From: Alteromonas sp. RKMC-009
Lineage (GTDB): Bacteria; Pseudomonadota; Gammaproteobacteria; Enterobacterales; Alteromonadaceae
Direction: 5' to 3'
NCBI RefSeq assembly: GCF_003584565.2
Contig: NZ_CP031010.1
Location: 2,976,001 to 3,040,000, forward strand
Length of the DNA: 64,000 bases
In this document: piece after piece, positions 43,156 to 51,711 of the stretch
How positions within the stretch are numbered: position 1 is the stretch's first letter
Layout: each line of letters opens with the position of its first letter
Made by a program: the position numbers and the translations under genes
The notes under the pieces: model-generated
Told to the model about the DNA's origin: nothing
Databases searched by the model: none
Seen by the model: the letters and a program-made list of their open reading frames with translations, nothing else

Positions 43156-44106
43156 TTAGGCAGCCTTGCGTAATTCATTGAATACCGCAACAGGTTGCCT
43201 GAAGCCGAGGCTCTTTCTCGGTCTGGCATTTAATGCCCGCTCTATTTCACTAATTTGCCTATCCGATACCGTCCGTAAATCGGTGCCTTTCCTGATGTAC
43301 TGGCGCAGTAAACCGTTGAAGTTCTCATTCAGTCCGCGTTCCCAGGATGAGTACGGATTCGCGAAGTAGATATTGGTTTTGAGCTTCTCAGCGACCAGCT
43401 CGTGGTCACAGAATTCGCTGCCGTTGTCCGCTGTGATTGTTCGGACATGACCTCGATATTTCCACAGCATGCCAACTATGGCTCGGGCCACGTCTGCTGC
43501 GCTTTTCGCTGGCACTTTGCGTATCAGGTATAGCTTACTTTTGCGCTCGACTAGACTAACAATCGCGCCCGTTCCTTGCTTGCCCAGAACCGTGTCAGCT
43601 TCCCAGTCACCGAACCGTTTTTTCTTGTTCACAATAGCGGGACGATGCTCAATGCCAACGCGATTCGGAATAATTATCCGCTTCGCACGGTCACCTTTAC
43701 GATACCTTCTGTGACTCTGGCGCAGCTGTTTGTACAACCTACCGCCACTCAATTTATCACGCTGGACGTAGCGATAAATCCATTCGTGACTGACATGATG
43801 ACCGATGATTTTACCTACACCAGCAATTTGCTCAGGGCTCCATTTTTCGTTCAGCCCGAACTCAACAAAGGTAATCGTCAGTTCAGACATCCTGAACTTT
43901 GCGGCTTGGCTACGTCGCTTCAATGCCTTCGCCTGAGCCACTTCCGGCAAATAGTGGTTATCCCGAATTCTATTGCGATTTACTTCCCGACTGATTGTGC
44001 TGTGACTCACGCTCAGACGTTTTCCGATCTCCCTGTAACTGAAACCCTCGCGTAAGTAGGCCTCAATCTGGTATCGTTGTCCCTCGATCAACTGCTTGTA
44101 ACTCAT
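43156..44106 (-). CDS. IS30-family transposase
   Basis: A 316-residue DDE transposase. N-terminal HTH region (EGFSYREIGKRLSVSHSTISREVNRN, about 20-45), catalytic Asp residues in RFGDWEADTVLGK and TITADNGSEF, and the catalytic Glu region NENFNGLLRQYIRKGTDL typical of IS30. It is full length with no frameshift. It lies wholly within the inverted repeats, its stop about 6 bp inside the left one, and is antisense to nothing but in the same direction as the gene it interrupts. Confidence 0.95.
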   Translation of the reverse strand: MSYKQLIEGQRYQIEAYLREGFSYREIGKRLSVSHSTISREVNRNRIRDNHYLPEVAQAKALKRRSQAAKFRMSELTITFVEFGLNEKWSPEQIAGVGKIIGHHVSHEWIYRYVQRDKLSGGRLYKQLRQSHRRYRKGDRAKRIIIPNRVGIEHRPAIVNKKKRFGDWEADTVLGKQGTGAIVSLVERKSKLYLIRKVPAKSAADVARAIVGMLWKYRGHVRTITADNGSEFCDHELVAEKLKTNIYFANPYSSWERGLNENFNGLLRQYIRKGTDLRTVSDRQISEIERALNARPRKSLGFRQPVAVFNELRKAA

Positions 44107-44165
44107 GGTAATACTCTAATTGTTTGGCGACTTTAGAATACCACCAACAGGCAGTTGATCATCTA

Positions 44166-45455
44166 TCACCCGTTAACCATGAGTGGTGCACTTATTATCT
44201 GAATTCGGGCATACGCGCTGTATTTTCCGTTCAACTGTTGCTCTTTTGTCATTGCCAAACCCAATGTAAAAGTAATATTTTGACCCAAGGTATAACTACC
44301 ACCGCCCAAAATTCCTGGACGCTCTGGATCTAGGCTTAAGCCAGCTGACACTCCCCATGAATTGCCGGTTGCTCGGTAGGTTTCTGGCTGCAAAATATAT
44401 GTAAATAATCCTGCAGGTAAATAATCTGCGCCACTATTATCATACTGGCGCACAATATAACTCCCATCCTCATCACCATATGATTCAGTGTAATACTTCT
44501 TCGATGATTCGGGTGATATATACACATAACTAATATTGTACAACCAGACAACAGGCGATTCCTGCTCCCATATGTATGTCCACGTTTTGATGTCTCCAAG
44601 ATAATTTCGGGTCAAGGTATACTCAAGGGTCTTACCTGCTTCAAATATTAGATTTTTTTGTGATGTGGTTTTTGCAAGTTCATTATCAACCATAGTGGCA
44701 GCTTGCACGCAGTCTTCAGATACTTCTAGCCAATTGTAATTTTCCACTTGTTGTTGAGCTAATTGTTGAGTAACATTTTGCCAATCTGGCTCTGACATAT
44801 TCGGATTTTTCAAAAAGTTGTATTTAATGAACTCCACGATATCAGAATAAGTACCTTTTTTTGCAGACAGATACCGGTGTTGAGAAACTTTCACAGACTG
44901 GATAGCTGATGCAAGATTTTTTTCATCTTTTATTTCAGTAGCATAAAGTGAATCGAGCGGAGTTAACATCTTTAAGTGACATTGCTTATAAATTTCTCTA
45001 AAGTATAACGTATAAAGAGCTTTTAGGATTTCATCGCTGTTATTCACAGAATCTTTTTGTGATTTAACCTCCTCTGAAAATTGGTTTAAATCATTGGAAA
45101 TTCTCATACTATTTTGACTGGCAGTGGCCATCGCCCCTTCAATTGTCTGAGCGCTGTCACTCTTAGATTGTGCAGAGGTCAGCCCTTCAGGTTTGGTAAG
45201 CTTTTCTATTGAAGGATAATAACTTTTAACAGTTGAAGAATAATCAGCTGCCGGTAACATGTTTTTCATTTCTAACACAATTTCAGTAACACCACTTTTA
45301 CGCTTTATAGTACTTTTCTCCGGCGCAACAGCCAAATCAATGGGAATATTTTCAGTACTTGCGTTTACTTTTCCATTAGGCAGAAAAATCGTTATCCCAA
45401 CCAGAATTGGCAGAATGGATGAAATTATGTGAGACTTTGAAATTAAATGATTCAT
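44166..45455 (-). pseudogene. 5' part of an exported protein gene interrupted by IS30
   Basis: The open frame encodes 429 residues, but the last 12 (after SAYAR) are read from the IS inverted repeat and end at a stop inside it. The host part is 44208-45455. It has a signal peptide (ISSILPILVGITIFLPNGKVNA), a helical, Gln/Ser-rich middle and a C-terminal region rich in beta strands (GGGSYTLGQNITFTLGLAM). With the 3' fragment restored it would be 459 residues. No family recognised. ATG 45455 has AGGAAT upstream. Whether the truncated product is made or stable is unknown; loss of the terminal strand would probably disable it. Confidence 0.85.
44181..44205 (-). repeat. IS30 element inverted repeat, right
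   Basis: Reading inward on the minus strand: AATTCA, six non-matching bases, AAGTGCACCACTC. Mirrors 43125-43149. Confidence 0.8.
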
Positions 45456-45867
45456 AGGTATTCCTAATTCTTTCCTTGAAAATTGAATGAATCGGAAAAT
45501 ACTGCTCAGCTCTCTCCTTAATGAGTTATTAGAAATTAATCCAACACTCTTGTAAATCAGTATACGACGAATTAAAACCTATGAATACAACCCATACAAG
45601 GTAATTTCGCGGATTAATTTCGAAAAAACTAATACTTTTAAACTAAAATTTATTCATATTTTTAATAAATCCAATATCTCAGACTACACTTAATCGAAAG
45701 TAAAGTGGATAATCGATTAGTACCTGATTATTCACATACTATCCGCCGTGCGAACGTCAATATAATATTTCCGCAAACGAATATCTCTCGTCGCCGCTTT
45801 TCCCTGCTTGACCTGTCTGCGGATATATACAAAGCTAACAATATGGAGAATCAAAAGGATTTTGATT
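45456..45867. other. AT-rich divergent intergenic region
   Basis: About 410 bp between divergent genes. It should hold promoters for both. A plus frame (45705-45893) is unsupported and overlaps the next gene in another frame. Nothing else recognised. Confidence 0.35.
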
Positions 45868-46344
45868 GTGGGGAAGCGCGCTGGTTTCATTGAGTTTGTG
45901 AAAAATCACTGGGAGTTTCTGGCGGTGGGCAGTCTGATTGCCATTTACCTTTTACACGGTCAGTACCTGCAGGCTGTCGCCTCTACGATTATCTCCCAGC
46001 CGAGGAAAAGCGACTTTTTGTTTGTTGATTATTATGAACTGGATAGATCCAGTAACATTAAATATCGTTTTGTGCCCTTAAAAGTCATTGCAACAGATGA
46101 GCAAAATATTACGGTAGCGGTAGGAAATATTGGTTTCAGTGAACCCGTATCGCCTGAAACTCACATCAAATTTGATAAACCACTCCTGCTTAGAAACTAC
46201 TACCGGAAAAATCATCTTCGGTTCAGTCGCAAAGAACTGAGTTCCATGTACGAGAACGGGATTATTTACGACGCCCGCCGCCCTCAAAACATCTACATCA
46301 GCGGCTGGATCGTGATTAAATTAAGCGAAGTGTACACAGACTAA
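45868..46344 (+). CDS. Single-pass membrane protein, unknown function
   Basis: A 158-residue hypothetical protein. A GTG at 45868 with AAAAGGA eight bases upstream gives MGKRAGFIEFVKNHWEFLAVGSLIAIYLLHGQYL, a basic start and one hydrophobic helix, followed by a soluble domain rich in beta strands (RFVPLKVIATDEQNITVAVGNIGFSEP). The longer frame from 45808 has no ribosome binding site. No family or catalytic motif recognised. It lies upstream of the phosphatase promoter and may be unrelated to it. Confidence 0.55.
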   Translation: MGKRAGFIEFVKNHWEFLAVGSLIAIYLLHGQYLQAVASTIISQPRKSDFLFVDYYELDRSSNIKYRFVPLKVIATDEQNITVAVGNIGFSEPVSPETHIKFDKPLLLRNYYRKNHLRFSRKELSSMYENGIIYDARRPQNIYISGWIVIKLSEVYTD

Positions 46345-46654
46345 ATAAAGCAGAGTTGACTGCCTGAGACCAGTCATTTCTTTACTGCGCCCCTCAAATA
46401 ATCAATTAAAACAACATGTTATGTTATAACATTTTTCATAAAACCGACATCAATCCGACATAAATCATTCATCTCAGATTAACCTGTTCGTCATACAGGC
46501 CGCCTACTCTGTTTCACCGTCCGGTCGGGGAACCGATACTTTCAGGGAAGAGAGGTTACACACATCACCTGCCTGCTTCCCGCACCCTGCCGCAGACACA
46601 CGGCTGCTTCTGTCTACAGCGCCGGTAATCAAAAACATAATTAGGAATGTCATA
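46345..46654. promoter_or_regulatory. Alkaline-phosphatase upstream region
   Basis: 310 bp of non-coding sequence before the first alkaline phosphatase gene, including the Pho-box-like array at 46444-46472. The part 46430-46559 is duplicated in diverged form at 42561-42690. Confidence 0.6.
46444..46472 (+). promoter_or_regulatory. Pho-box-like tandem repeats
   Basis: CCGACAT-CAAT-CCGACAT-AAAT-CATTCAT: 7-bp units separated by 4 bp, the 11-bp spacing of PhoB sites (consensus CTGTCAT-N4-CTGTCAT). Position, about 185 bp before the phosphatase start, implies a long leader. PhoB control under phosphate limitation is inferred. Confidence 0.55.
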
Positions 46655-48238
46655 ATGAAATTTAACTGGAAAGCTTCTGTCAGCGCTCTGGCTCTGGCGG
46701 TTTCAACTGGTTTGCAGGCGGATGTGCTCCCTGCTTATCAGTCTGAAAGTGCCTGGTTCACCGACGCACAAACCAAACTCACTGAGAAACTGGAAACCAC
46801 CAATAATTTTAAAGCCAAAAACGTGATCCTGTTTGTGGGTGACGGTATGGGTATTTCAACGCTGACGGCGTCACGAATCCGTAAAGGCCAGCTGGCGGGC
46901 AACCCCGGTGAAGAAGGTTACTTAGCGTGGGAAAGCTTTCCCGGTACTGCACTGGTAAAAACCTATAACGTAGATGCCCAGACTCCGGATTCAGCGGGTA
47001 CGATGACAGCCATGATGTCAGGACTGAAAACTGACGTGGGTGTAATCGGTGTAGATGAAGACATCGAACGTGGCGAATGTTCAACAGTTGCCGGTAATGA
47101 AGTGATTACCGCACTGGAACTGGCTGAAATTAAAGGACTGTCTACCGGTGTGGTATCAACGGCCCGTCTGACTCACGCCACGCCGGCAGCCACTTATGCC
47201 AAATCAGCAGACCGCAACTGGGAAGACGTATCTGATATGCCGGAAGCGGCCGTCACAGCCGGTTGTGCTGACATTGCCGACCAGCTGGTACATTTTGAAG
47301 ATTATCTGGAAAGCCGTTACACCGGTATAGACGTTGACGGTATTGATGTTGCCATGGGCGGCGGCCGCCGTCACTTCCTGCCGAATGATGCTGCATTTAA
47401 CAGTAATGACGCGGTAAGTGAAACAGAAGGCGACCGTACTGACAGCCGTGATTTGACTGCTGAGTGGCAGGAAATGTACAGCGACGGTGTCTACGTAACC
47501 GATCAGGCCGGATTCGATGCGGTGGATGCCGCTTCCACGACCCGTCTGTTTGGTCTGTTCAACGAATCTCACATGCAGTACGAGGCAGACCGCGCCAACG
47601 ATGTTGCCGGTGAGCCTTCCATTGCAGAGATGACTTCTAAAGCAATCGACATTCTCGATAACAACGACAAAGGCTTCTTCCTGATGGTGGAATCAGGTCG
47701 TATCGACCACGCTCACCATGCAGGTAATGCCTCCGGTGCACTGTCTGAAACACTGGCGTTTGAGCAGGCTATCGAAGCTGCGGTAGCGAAAACCGATCCT
47801 TCAGAAACACTGATTCTGGTCACGGCTGACCACGGCCACGTGTTTACTATTGCCGGCTATCCTAAGCGCGGTAACCCGATCCTGGGCAAAGTAGTTAACG
47901 TGGGTGCTGATGAAGCGGCTACTGCTGCTGACGGCATGCCATATACCACTGTGGGCTACATGAATGGTTTCGGCTTTAACGATTTAGGTACAGAAACCGA
48001 TTCTGACGCTATCTACAGCGAAGAAATTAATGCTGGCCGTATGGACATTACCAGCGTGGACACCACTGCTGCAGGCTACCACCAGGAAGCGCTTATCCCG
48101 CTGTCTTCAGAAACTCACTCCGGTGAAGACATTGCCCTGCACGGCACAGGCCCCGGCAGCCAGTTAATTCAGGGTGTCATTGAGCAAAGCGTTGTATTCC
48201 ACCTGATTAACCAGTCTCTCGGACTGATTGAAGAATAA
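46655..48238 (+). CDS. Periplasmic alkaline phosphatase (first of a tandem pair)
   Basis: A 527-residue PhoA-superfamily phosphomonoesterase with a signal peptide (KASVSALALAVSTGLQA). Metal and active-site elements: NVILFVGDGMGISTLTASR (Asp ligand), nucleophile Ser in TPDSAGTMTAMMSG, MVESGRIDHAHHAGN, VTADHGHVFT and the last His in ETHSGEDIALHG. It releases phosphate from organic esters. Start ATG 46655 follows AGGAATG. A second, similar gene begins 12 bp after its stop, so the pair is one operon behind a Pho-box-like region. Confidence 0.93.
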   Translation: MKFNWKASVSALALAVSTGLQADVLPAYQSESAWFTDAQTKLTEKLETTNNFKAKNVILFVGDGMGISTLTASRIRKGQLAGNPGEEGYLAWESFPGTALVKTYNVDAQTPDSAGTMTAMMSGLKTDVGVIGVDEDIERGECSTVAGNEVITALELAEIKGLSTGVVSTARLTHATPAATYAKSADRNWEDVSDMPEAAVTAGCADIADQLVHFEDYLESRYTGIDVDGIDVAMGGGRRHFLPNDAAFNSNDAVSETEGDRTDSRDLTAEWQEMYSDGVYVTDQAGFDAVDAASTTRLFGLFNESHMQYEADRANDVAGEPSIAEMTSKAIDILDNNDKGFFLMVESGRIDHAHHAGNASGALSETLAFEQAIEAAVAKTDPSETLILVTADHGHVFTIAGYPKRGNPILGKVVNVGADEAATAADGMPYTTVGYMNGFGFNDLGTETDSDAIYSEEINAGRMDITSVDTTAAGYHQEALIPLSSETHSGEDIALHGTGPGSQLIQGVIEQSVVFHLINQSLGLIEE

Positions 48239-48250
48239 GAAGAGGATATC

Positions 48251-50155
48251 ATGAAAGTATTTAAATATAGCCTTTTAGCCATGGCCATGGCCGGCCTGAC
48301 CGCTTGTTCTCTTGACGGTGACGATGGCGCTGACGGTACTGACGGCAGCAACGGATTAAACAGCCTGACAGTACAATCTGAACTGGCCACCGGCGATGCA
48401 AACTGCCCGAACAGCGGCGTACGTTTTGATTCAGGCCTTGATGCCGACGGTGACGGCGCGTTAAGCGACAGCGAAATTTCTGAAACCAGTTATGTGTGTG
48501 TACCAGCTAATGCAGAAGTGGCGACCAGTGAATTACTGACCAGCCTGAACAACGAATATTTCGTAGCCGGTCAGGCGGAAGTTGAAGCGGCCAAAACCAC
48601 CTGGCTGAATGCCACCGGCACAACCTCTGTGGACGGCGTTCAGACTATTACCAGCAATACCACAGTGATCAAACACGCTTCTGTGGAAGCGGCTGTTGCA
48701 TCGCTGAAAGGTAAAGCGAAAAACGTTATCCTGTTCGTCGGTGACGGTATGGGCGTGTCTACTGTGACGGCAGCCCGTATCATGGAAGGCCAGATGAACG
48801 GTGACAACGGTGAAGAGAACCAGTTAAGTTTCGACCGCTTCCCTTTCGCCGGTTTATCTAAAACCTATAACGTTGATGCACAAACGCCAGACTCAGCGGG
48901 TACCATGACCGCAATGATGAGCGGCGTGAAAACCGATGTTGGCGTAATTGGTGTGAACGAAAATATTGTTCGCGGTGACTGCAGCACCGTTGCCGGTAAT
49001 GAGCTGGTAACGGCGCTGGAACTGGCGGAACTGGCCGGTAAATCTACCGGTATCGTGTCTACTGCACGTATCACTCACGCTACACCTGCAGCGACTTACG
49101 CCAAATCAGCTGACCGTAACTGGGAAGACGATGGCGACATGCCTGCAGAGGCCATTACTGCCGGTTGTTCCGATATTGCTGCGCAACTGGTTGGTTTTGA
49201 AGCTGCCACAGAAGCACATTTCGGTGCTGACATTGACGGTATCGAAGTTGTTATGGGGGGCGGCCGCCGTTCATTCCTGCCTAAAGACGCTGCTTTTAAC
49301 AGCCCTGACGCTGTCAGCGCTGTTGAAGGTGACCGTACAGACGGACGGGATCTGACCGCAGAATGGTCTGCGCAATATCCCAATGGTGTTTACCTGTACG
49401 ATCAGGCCGGTTTTGACGGCCTCGATACAGAAACCACTGAGCGGGTTTTCGGCCTGTTCAATGAGTCTCACATGCAATACGACGCAGACCGCGCTAACGA
49501 TGTAGCCGGTGAGCCGTCAATCAGTGAAATGACAGAAGCAGCTATTAAGATTCTGGATAACAACGATGACGGCTTCTTCCTGATGGTGGAATCCGGTCGT
49601 ATTGACCATGCCCACCACGCCGGTAACGCCTACGGTGCACTGACCGATACGATTGCCCTTGCTGATGCGGTAGCTGTAGCTGATGAGTTAACGGATGATG
49701 AAGATACATTAATCATCGTCACAGCCGACCACGGCCACGTATTTACCATTGCCGGTTATCCGAAACGGGGTAATCCGATTTTGGGTAAAGTGGTTAACGT
49801 TGGCGCTGATGAAGCTGCAACTGCGGCTGACGGTATGCCATACACCACGGTTGGTTACATGAACGGTAACGGCTTCCGTGACCTCGGCAACGAAACCGAT
49901 GCTGACGAAATCTACAACTATGATGTCAACGCCGGTCGTCAGGATCTGGCAGATGTTGATACCACTGCTGCCGGTTTCCACCAGGAGTCTTTAATCCCGC
50001 TTTCATCTGAAACTCACTCAGGTGAAGACGTTGGCATTTATGCAAAAGGCCCTGGCGCATTCCTCGTCAACAGCACTAACGAGCAAAGCGTTATCTTCCA
50101 TGTTATGGATTTTGCCGGAAGTCTGATTGATGACGCAGAAGCGGCCATCGAGTAA
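48251..50155 (+). CDS. Alkaline phosphatase lipoprotein with N-terminal DUF7151-like domain
   Basis: A 634-residue paralogue of the preceding enzyme, with the same motifs (FVGDGMGVSTVT, TPDSAGTMTAMMSG, VESGRIDHAHH, VTADHGHVF, ETHSGEDVG). It is exported as a lipoprotein (lipobox LTAC). Before the catalytic domain is a Gly/Asp linker (DGDDGADGTDGSNG) and a Cys-containing segment (NSLTVQS... ANCPNSGVRFDSGLDADGDGALSDSEI), which resembles DUF7151 and reads like a calcium-binding loop. About 150 residues of N-terminal extension distinguish it. The surface-anchored copy may complement the soluble periplasmic one. Confidence 0.9.
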   Translation: MKVFKYSLLAMAMAGLTACSLDGDDGADGTDGSNGLNSLTVQSELATGDANCPNSGVRFDSGLDADGDGALSDSEISETSYVCVPANAEVATSELLTSLNNEYFVAGQAEVEAAKTTWLNATGTTSVDGVQTITSNTTVIKHASVEAAVASLKGKAKNVILFVGDGMGVSTVTAARIMEGQMNGDNGEENQLSFDRFPFAGLSKTYNVDAQTPDSAGTMTAMMSGVKTDVGVIGVNENIVRGDCSTVAGNELVTALELAELAGKSTGIVSTARITHATPAATYAKSADRNWEDDGDMPAEAITAGCSDIAAQLVGFEAATEAHFGADIDGIEVVMGGGRRSFLPKDAAFNSPDAVSAVEGDRTDGRDLTAEWSAQYPNGVYLYDQAGFDGLDTETTERVFGLFNESHMQYDADRANDVAGEPSISEMTEAAIKILDNNDDGFFLMVESGRIDHAHHAGNAYGALTDTIALADAVAVADELTDDEDTLIIVTADHGHVFTIAGYPKRGNPILGKVVNVGADEAATAADGMPYTTVGYMNGNGFRDLGNETDADEIYNYDVNAGRQDLADVDTTAAGFHQESLIPLSSETHSGEDVGIYAKGPGAFLVNSTNEQSVIFHVMDFAGSLIDDAEAAIE

Positions 50156-50173
50156 CAATAAGCTCTGAATACA

Positions 50174-50201
50174 GGGACGTCCGTCTGGTCGTCCCTTTTT
50201 T
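50174..50201 (+). terminator. Terminator after the phosphatase pair
   Basis: A 6-bp stem (GGGACG/CGTCCC) with a 10-nt loop, followed by TTTTTT. It lies just after the second phosphatase. Confidence 0.7.
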
Positions 50202-50215
50202 GCTGGTAATAAATA

Positions 50216-50974
50216 ATGAAACAATCTCACACTCTTCTCTGCGGCCTGCTTTTATCCGCATCTACTCTGTTTACTTCGGCGGTAACTGCCGCAACGTCTG
50301 AAGAACCGGTTCAGTGTAATGCTGAAAAGAACTGGGTGAAAGCAGACTATACCCTTACTGAGACGACCAACGACAAAGTTCGGAGCCGTTCACTGACCCT
50401 ATGGCGAAAACCTGATGTGGTTGCGCACCAGTATCCTGCCAGCGACATCACGCAGGTTTGGGAACATGTGCATGAACGGGTAAAACAAACACGCTTTTTT
50501 GATGCTCACAAACGGGGCATTGAATATCAGCCGGGCGAAAATATTCATGGCCGCGTTGATAACGACTGGGAATACCGCAATCAGCTGGTCAAGCAAGCAT
50601 TTATCGACGGGCTGGAGAAACAGGATTCACAGGGGTCAGGCTGCGATATCCGTACCCGTTATACTGCCGGCAGTGAAAACGGGCACATCGAGTTGGTATG
50701 GGCAGACAACCTGCAACTGATTGTCTCGTTCACTGTGACTAAAGGCGAACAGAAAATGCACTGGCAACAACAGTCGCTGTCTCATGAACACGCAGGCATC
50801 AACGCATTTTTTGCAAGTCGCTACGGATATCAGACAACTGATTATGCCGATATTGGCGATGATCATACCGATCCGTTTCTCACCAACATGGTACACCAGG
50901 GCTTTATAGAAGCCGGTGCCAGTGGTTTTTACAATGCCAGTGGTGAAGCCCTTGAGGGATCTCACCTGCACTAA
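50216..50974 (+). CDS. Exported protein of unknown function
   Basis: A 252-residue protein with a signal peptide (TLLCGLLLSASTLFTSAVTA), otherwise unrecognised. The body is rich in Trp, His and Tyr (WKADYTLTETT..., WEHVHERVKQTRFFDAHKRGIEYQPGENIHG), ends GASGFYNASGEALEGSHLH and has two Cys that could form a disulfide. It begins 15 bp after the terminator of the phosphatase operon; read-through is possible, and the position suggests a phosphate-related role, but nothing in the sequence proves it. Confidence 0.6.
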   Translation: MKQSHTLLCGLLLSASTLFTSAVTAATSEEPVQCNAEKNWVKADYTLTETTNDKVRSRSLTLWRKPDVVAHQYPASDITQVWEHVHERVKQTRFFDAHKRGIEYQPGENIHGRVDNDWEYRNQLVKQAFIDGLEKQDSQGSGCDIRTRYTAGSENGHIELVWADNLQLIVSFTVTKGEQKMHWQQQSLSHEHAGINAFFASRYGYQTTDYADIGDDHTDPFLTNMVHQGFIEAGASGFYNASGEALEGSHLH

Positions 50975-51054
50975 AGATCGTTGTAAACTCCTCGCAATTT
51001 GATAAGAATGTGTTATAAAAATAGCAATCAGGATTCATCAAGGATGGTGAAAAA

Positions 51055-51684
51055 ATGTCCACATTCTTCTTTCATGATGCCAACTTTCTGTTCAGTGCAG
51101 CAGTTGGCATTGTCATCTTACTGTTCATTATTGAATTACTCGGCATGGCGCTGGGGATCAGTTTATTAGGCATTTTCGACGATATGCCTGAACCCGACCT
51201 TGGCGGTGGTGAGTCTGTGTCAGGACTGGCCGCCCTTACGAACTGGCTGTCGCTGGACAAATTACCGGTAATGATCTGGTTCATTCTGCTTCTTACCCTG
51301 TTCGGACTCACCGGCTACATACTGAATCTGTCTTACGCCAGCTTTCTGGGCGGACGCTTCTTACCGCCGGCGGCTGGTGTTCCAATCGCTATTTTCGTTT
51401 CCCTGCCCCTCACCGGCCGGCTTGGCAGCGCACTGGCAGGTCTGTTACCAAAAAATGAAAGCAGTGCCATCGACAATGATGAATTTGTTGGCGCTGTAGG
51501 AGAAATCACCATAGGCGTTGCCCGTAATGGCAGTCCGGCGGAAGCGAAATTTACTGATCGTTACCGCCAGGTTCACTATGTACTGGTTGAGCCTTTTGAA
51601 AGTGATGAAACCTTCACCCGCGGAGAAAAAATCATCCTCGTAAAGAAAAGCCTGCATAGTTGGCTTGCTACCCGCTATAAATAA
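51055..51684 (+). CDS. yqiJ: YqiJ-like membrane protein (DUF1449, OB-fold tail)
   Basis: A 209-residue inner-membrane protein with three hydrophobic helices (about 11-35, 70-95, 108-125) and a C-terminal OB-fold-like domain (about 143-205, EFVGAVGEITIGVARNG). NfeD/YqiJ proteins are always found with flotillins. The next gene, 27 bp downstream, is yqiK, as in E. coli. The pair is thought to organise membrane microdomains. Confidence 0.87.
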   Translation: MSTFFFHDANFLFSAAVGIVILLFIIELLGMALGISLLGIFDDMPEPDLGGGESVSGLAALTNWLSLDKLPVMIWFILLLTLFGLTGYILNLSYASFLGGRFLPPAAGVPIAIFVSLPLTGRLGSALAGLLPKNESSAIDNDEFVGAVGEITIGVARNGSPAEAKFTDRYRQVHYVLVEPFESDETFTRGEKIILVKKSLHSWLATRYK

Positions 51685-51711
51685 CCCTGCAGCAATAAGG
51701 AAGTTGTAAAT

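Larger units (their letters stand above)
43125..44205 (-). mobile_element. IS30-family insertion sequence, intact
   Basis: A 1081-bp element with one transposase gene. Both ends carry the same inverted repeat, AATTCA-6 variable bases-AAGTGCACCACTC (43125-43149 and 44181-44205). It is flanked by a 2-bp direct repeat CG (43123-43124 and 44206-44207), in the 2-3 bp range usual for IS30 elements. Boundaries were chosen because they give both the repeat and a restored host reading frame. Transposase is complete and the ends match, so it may still be mobile. Confidence 0.9.

Noticed and set aside
45705-45893. 62-codon plus frame ending MENQKDFDCGEARWFH
   Set aside because: Overlaps the start of the better supported 45868 gene in another frame; no support.
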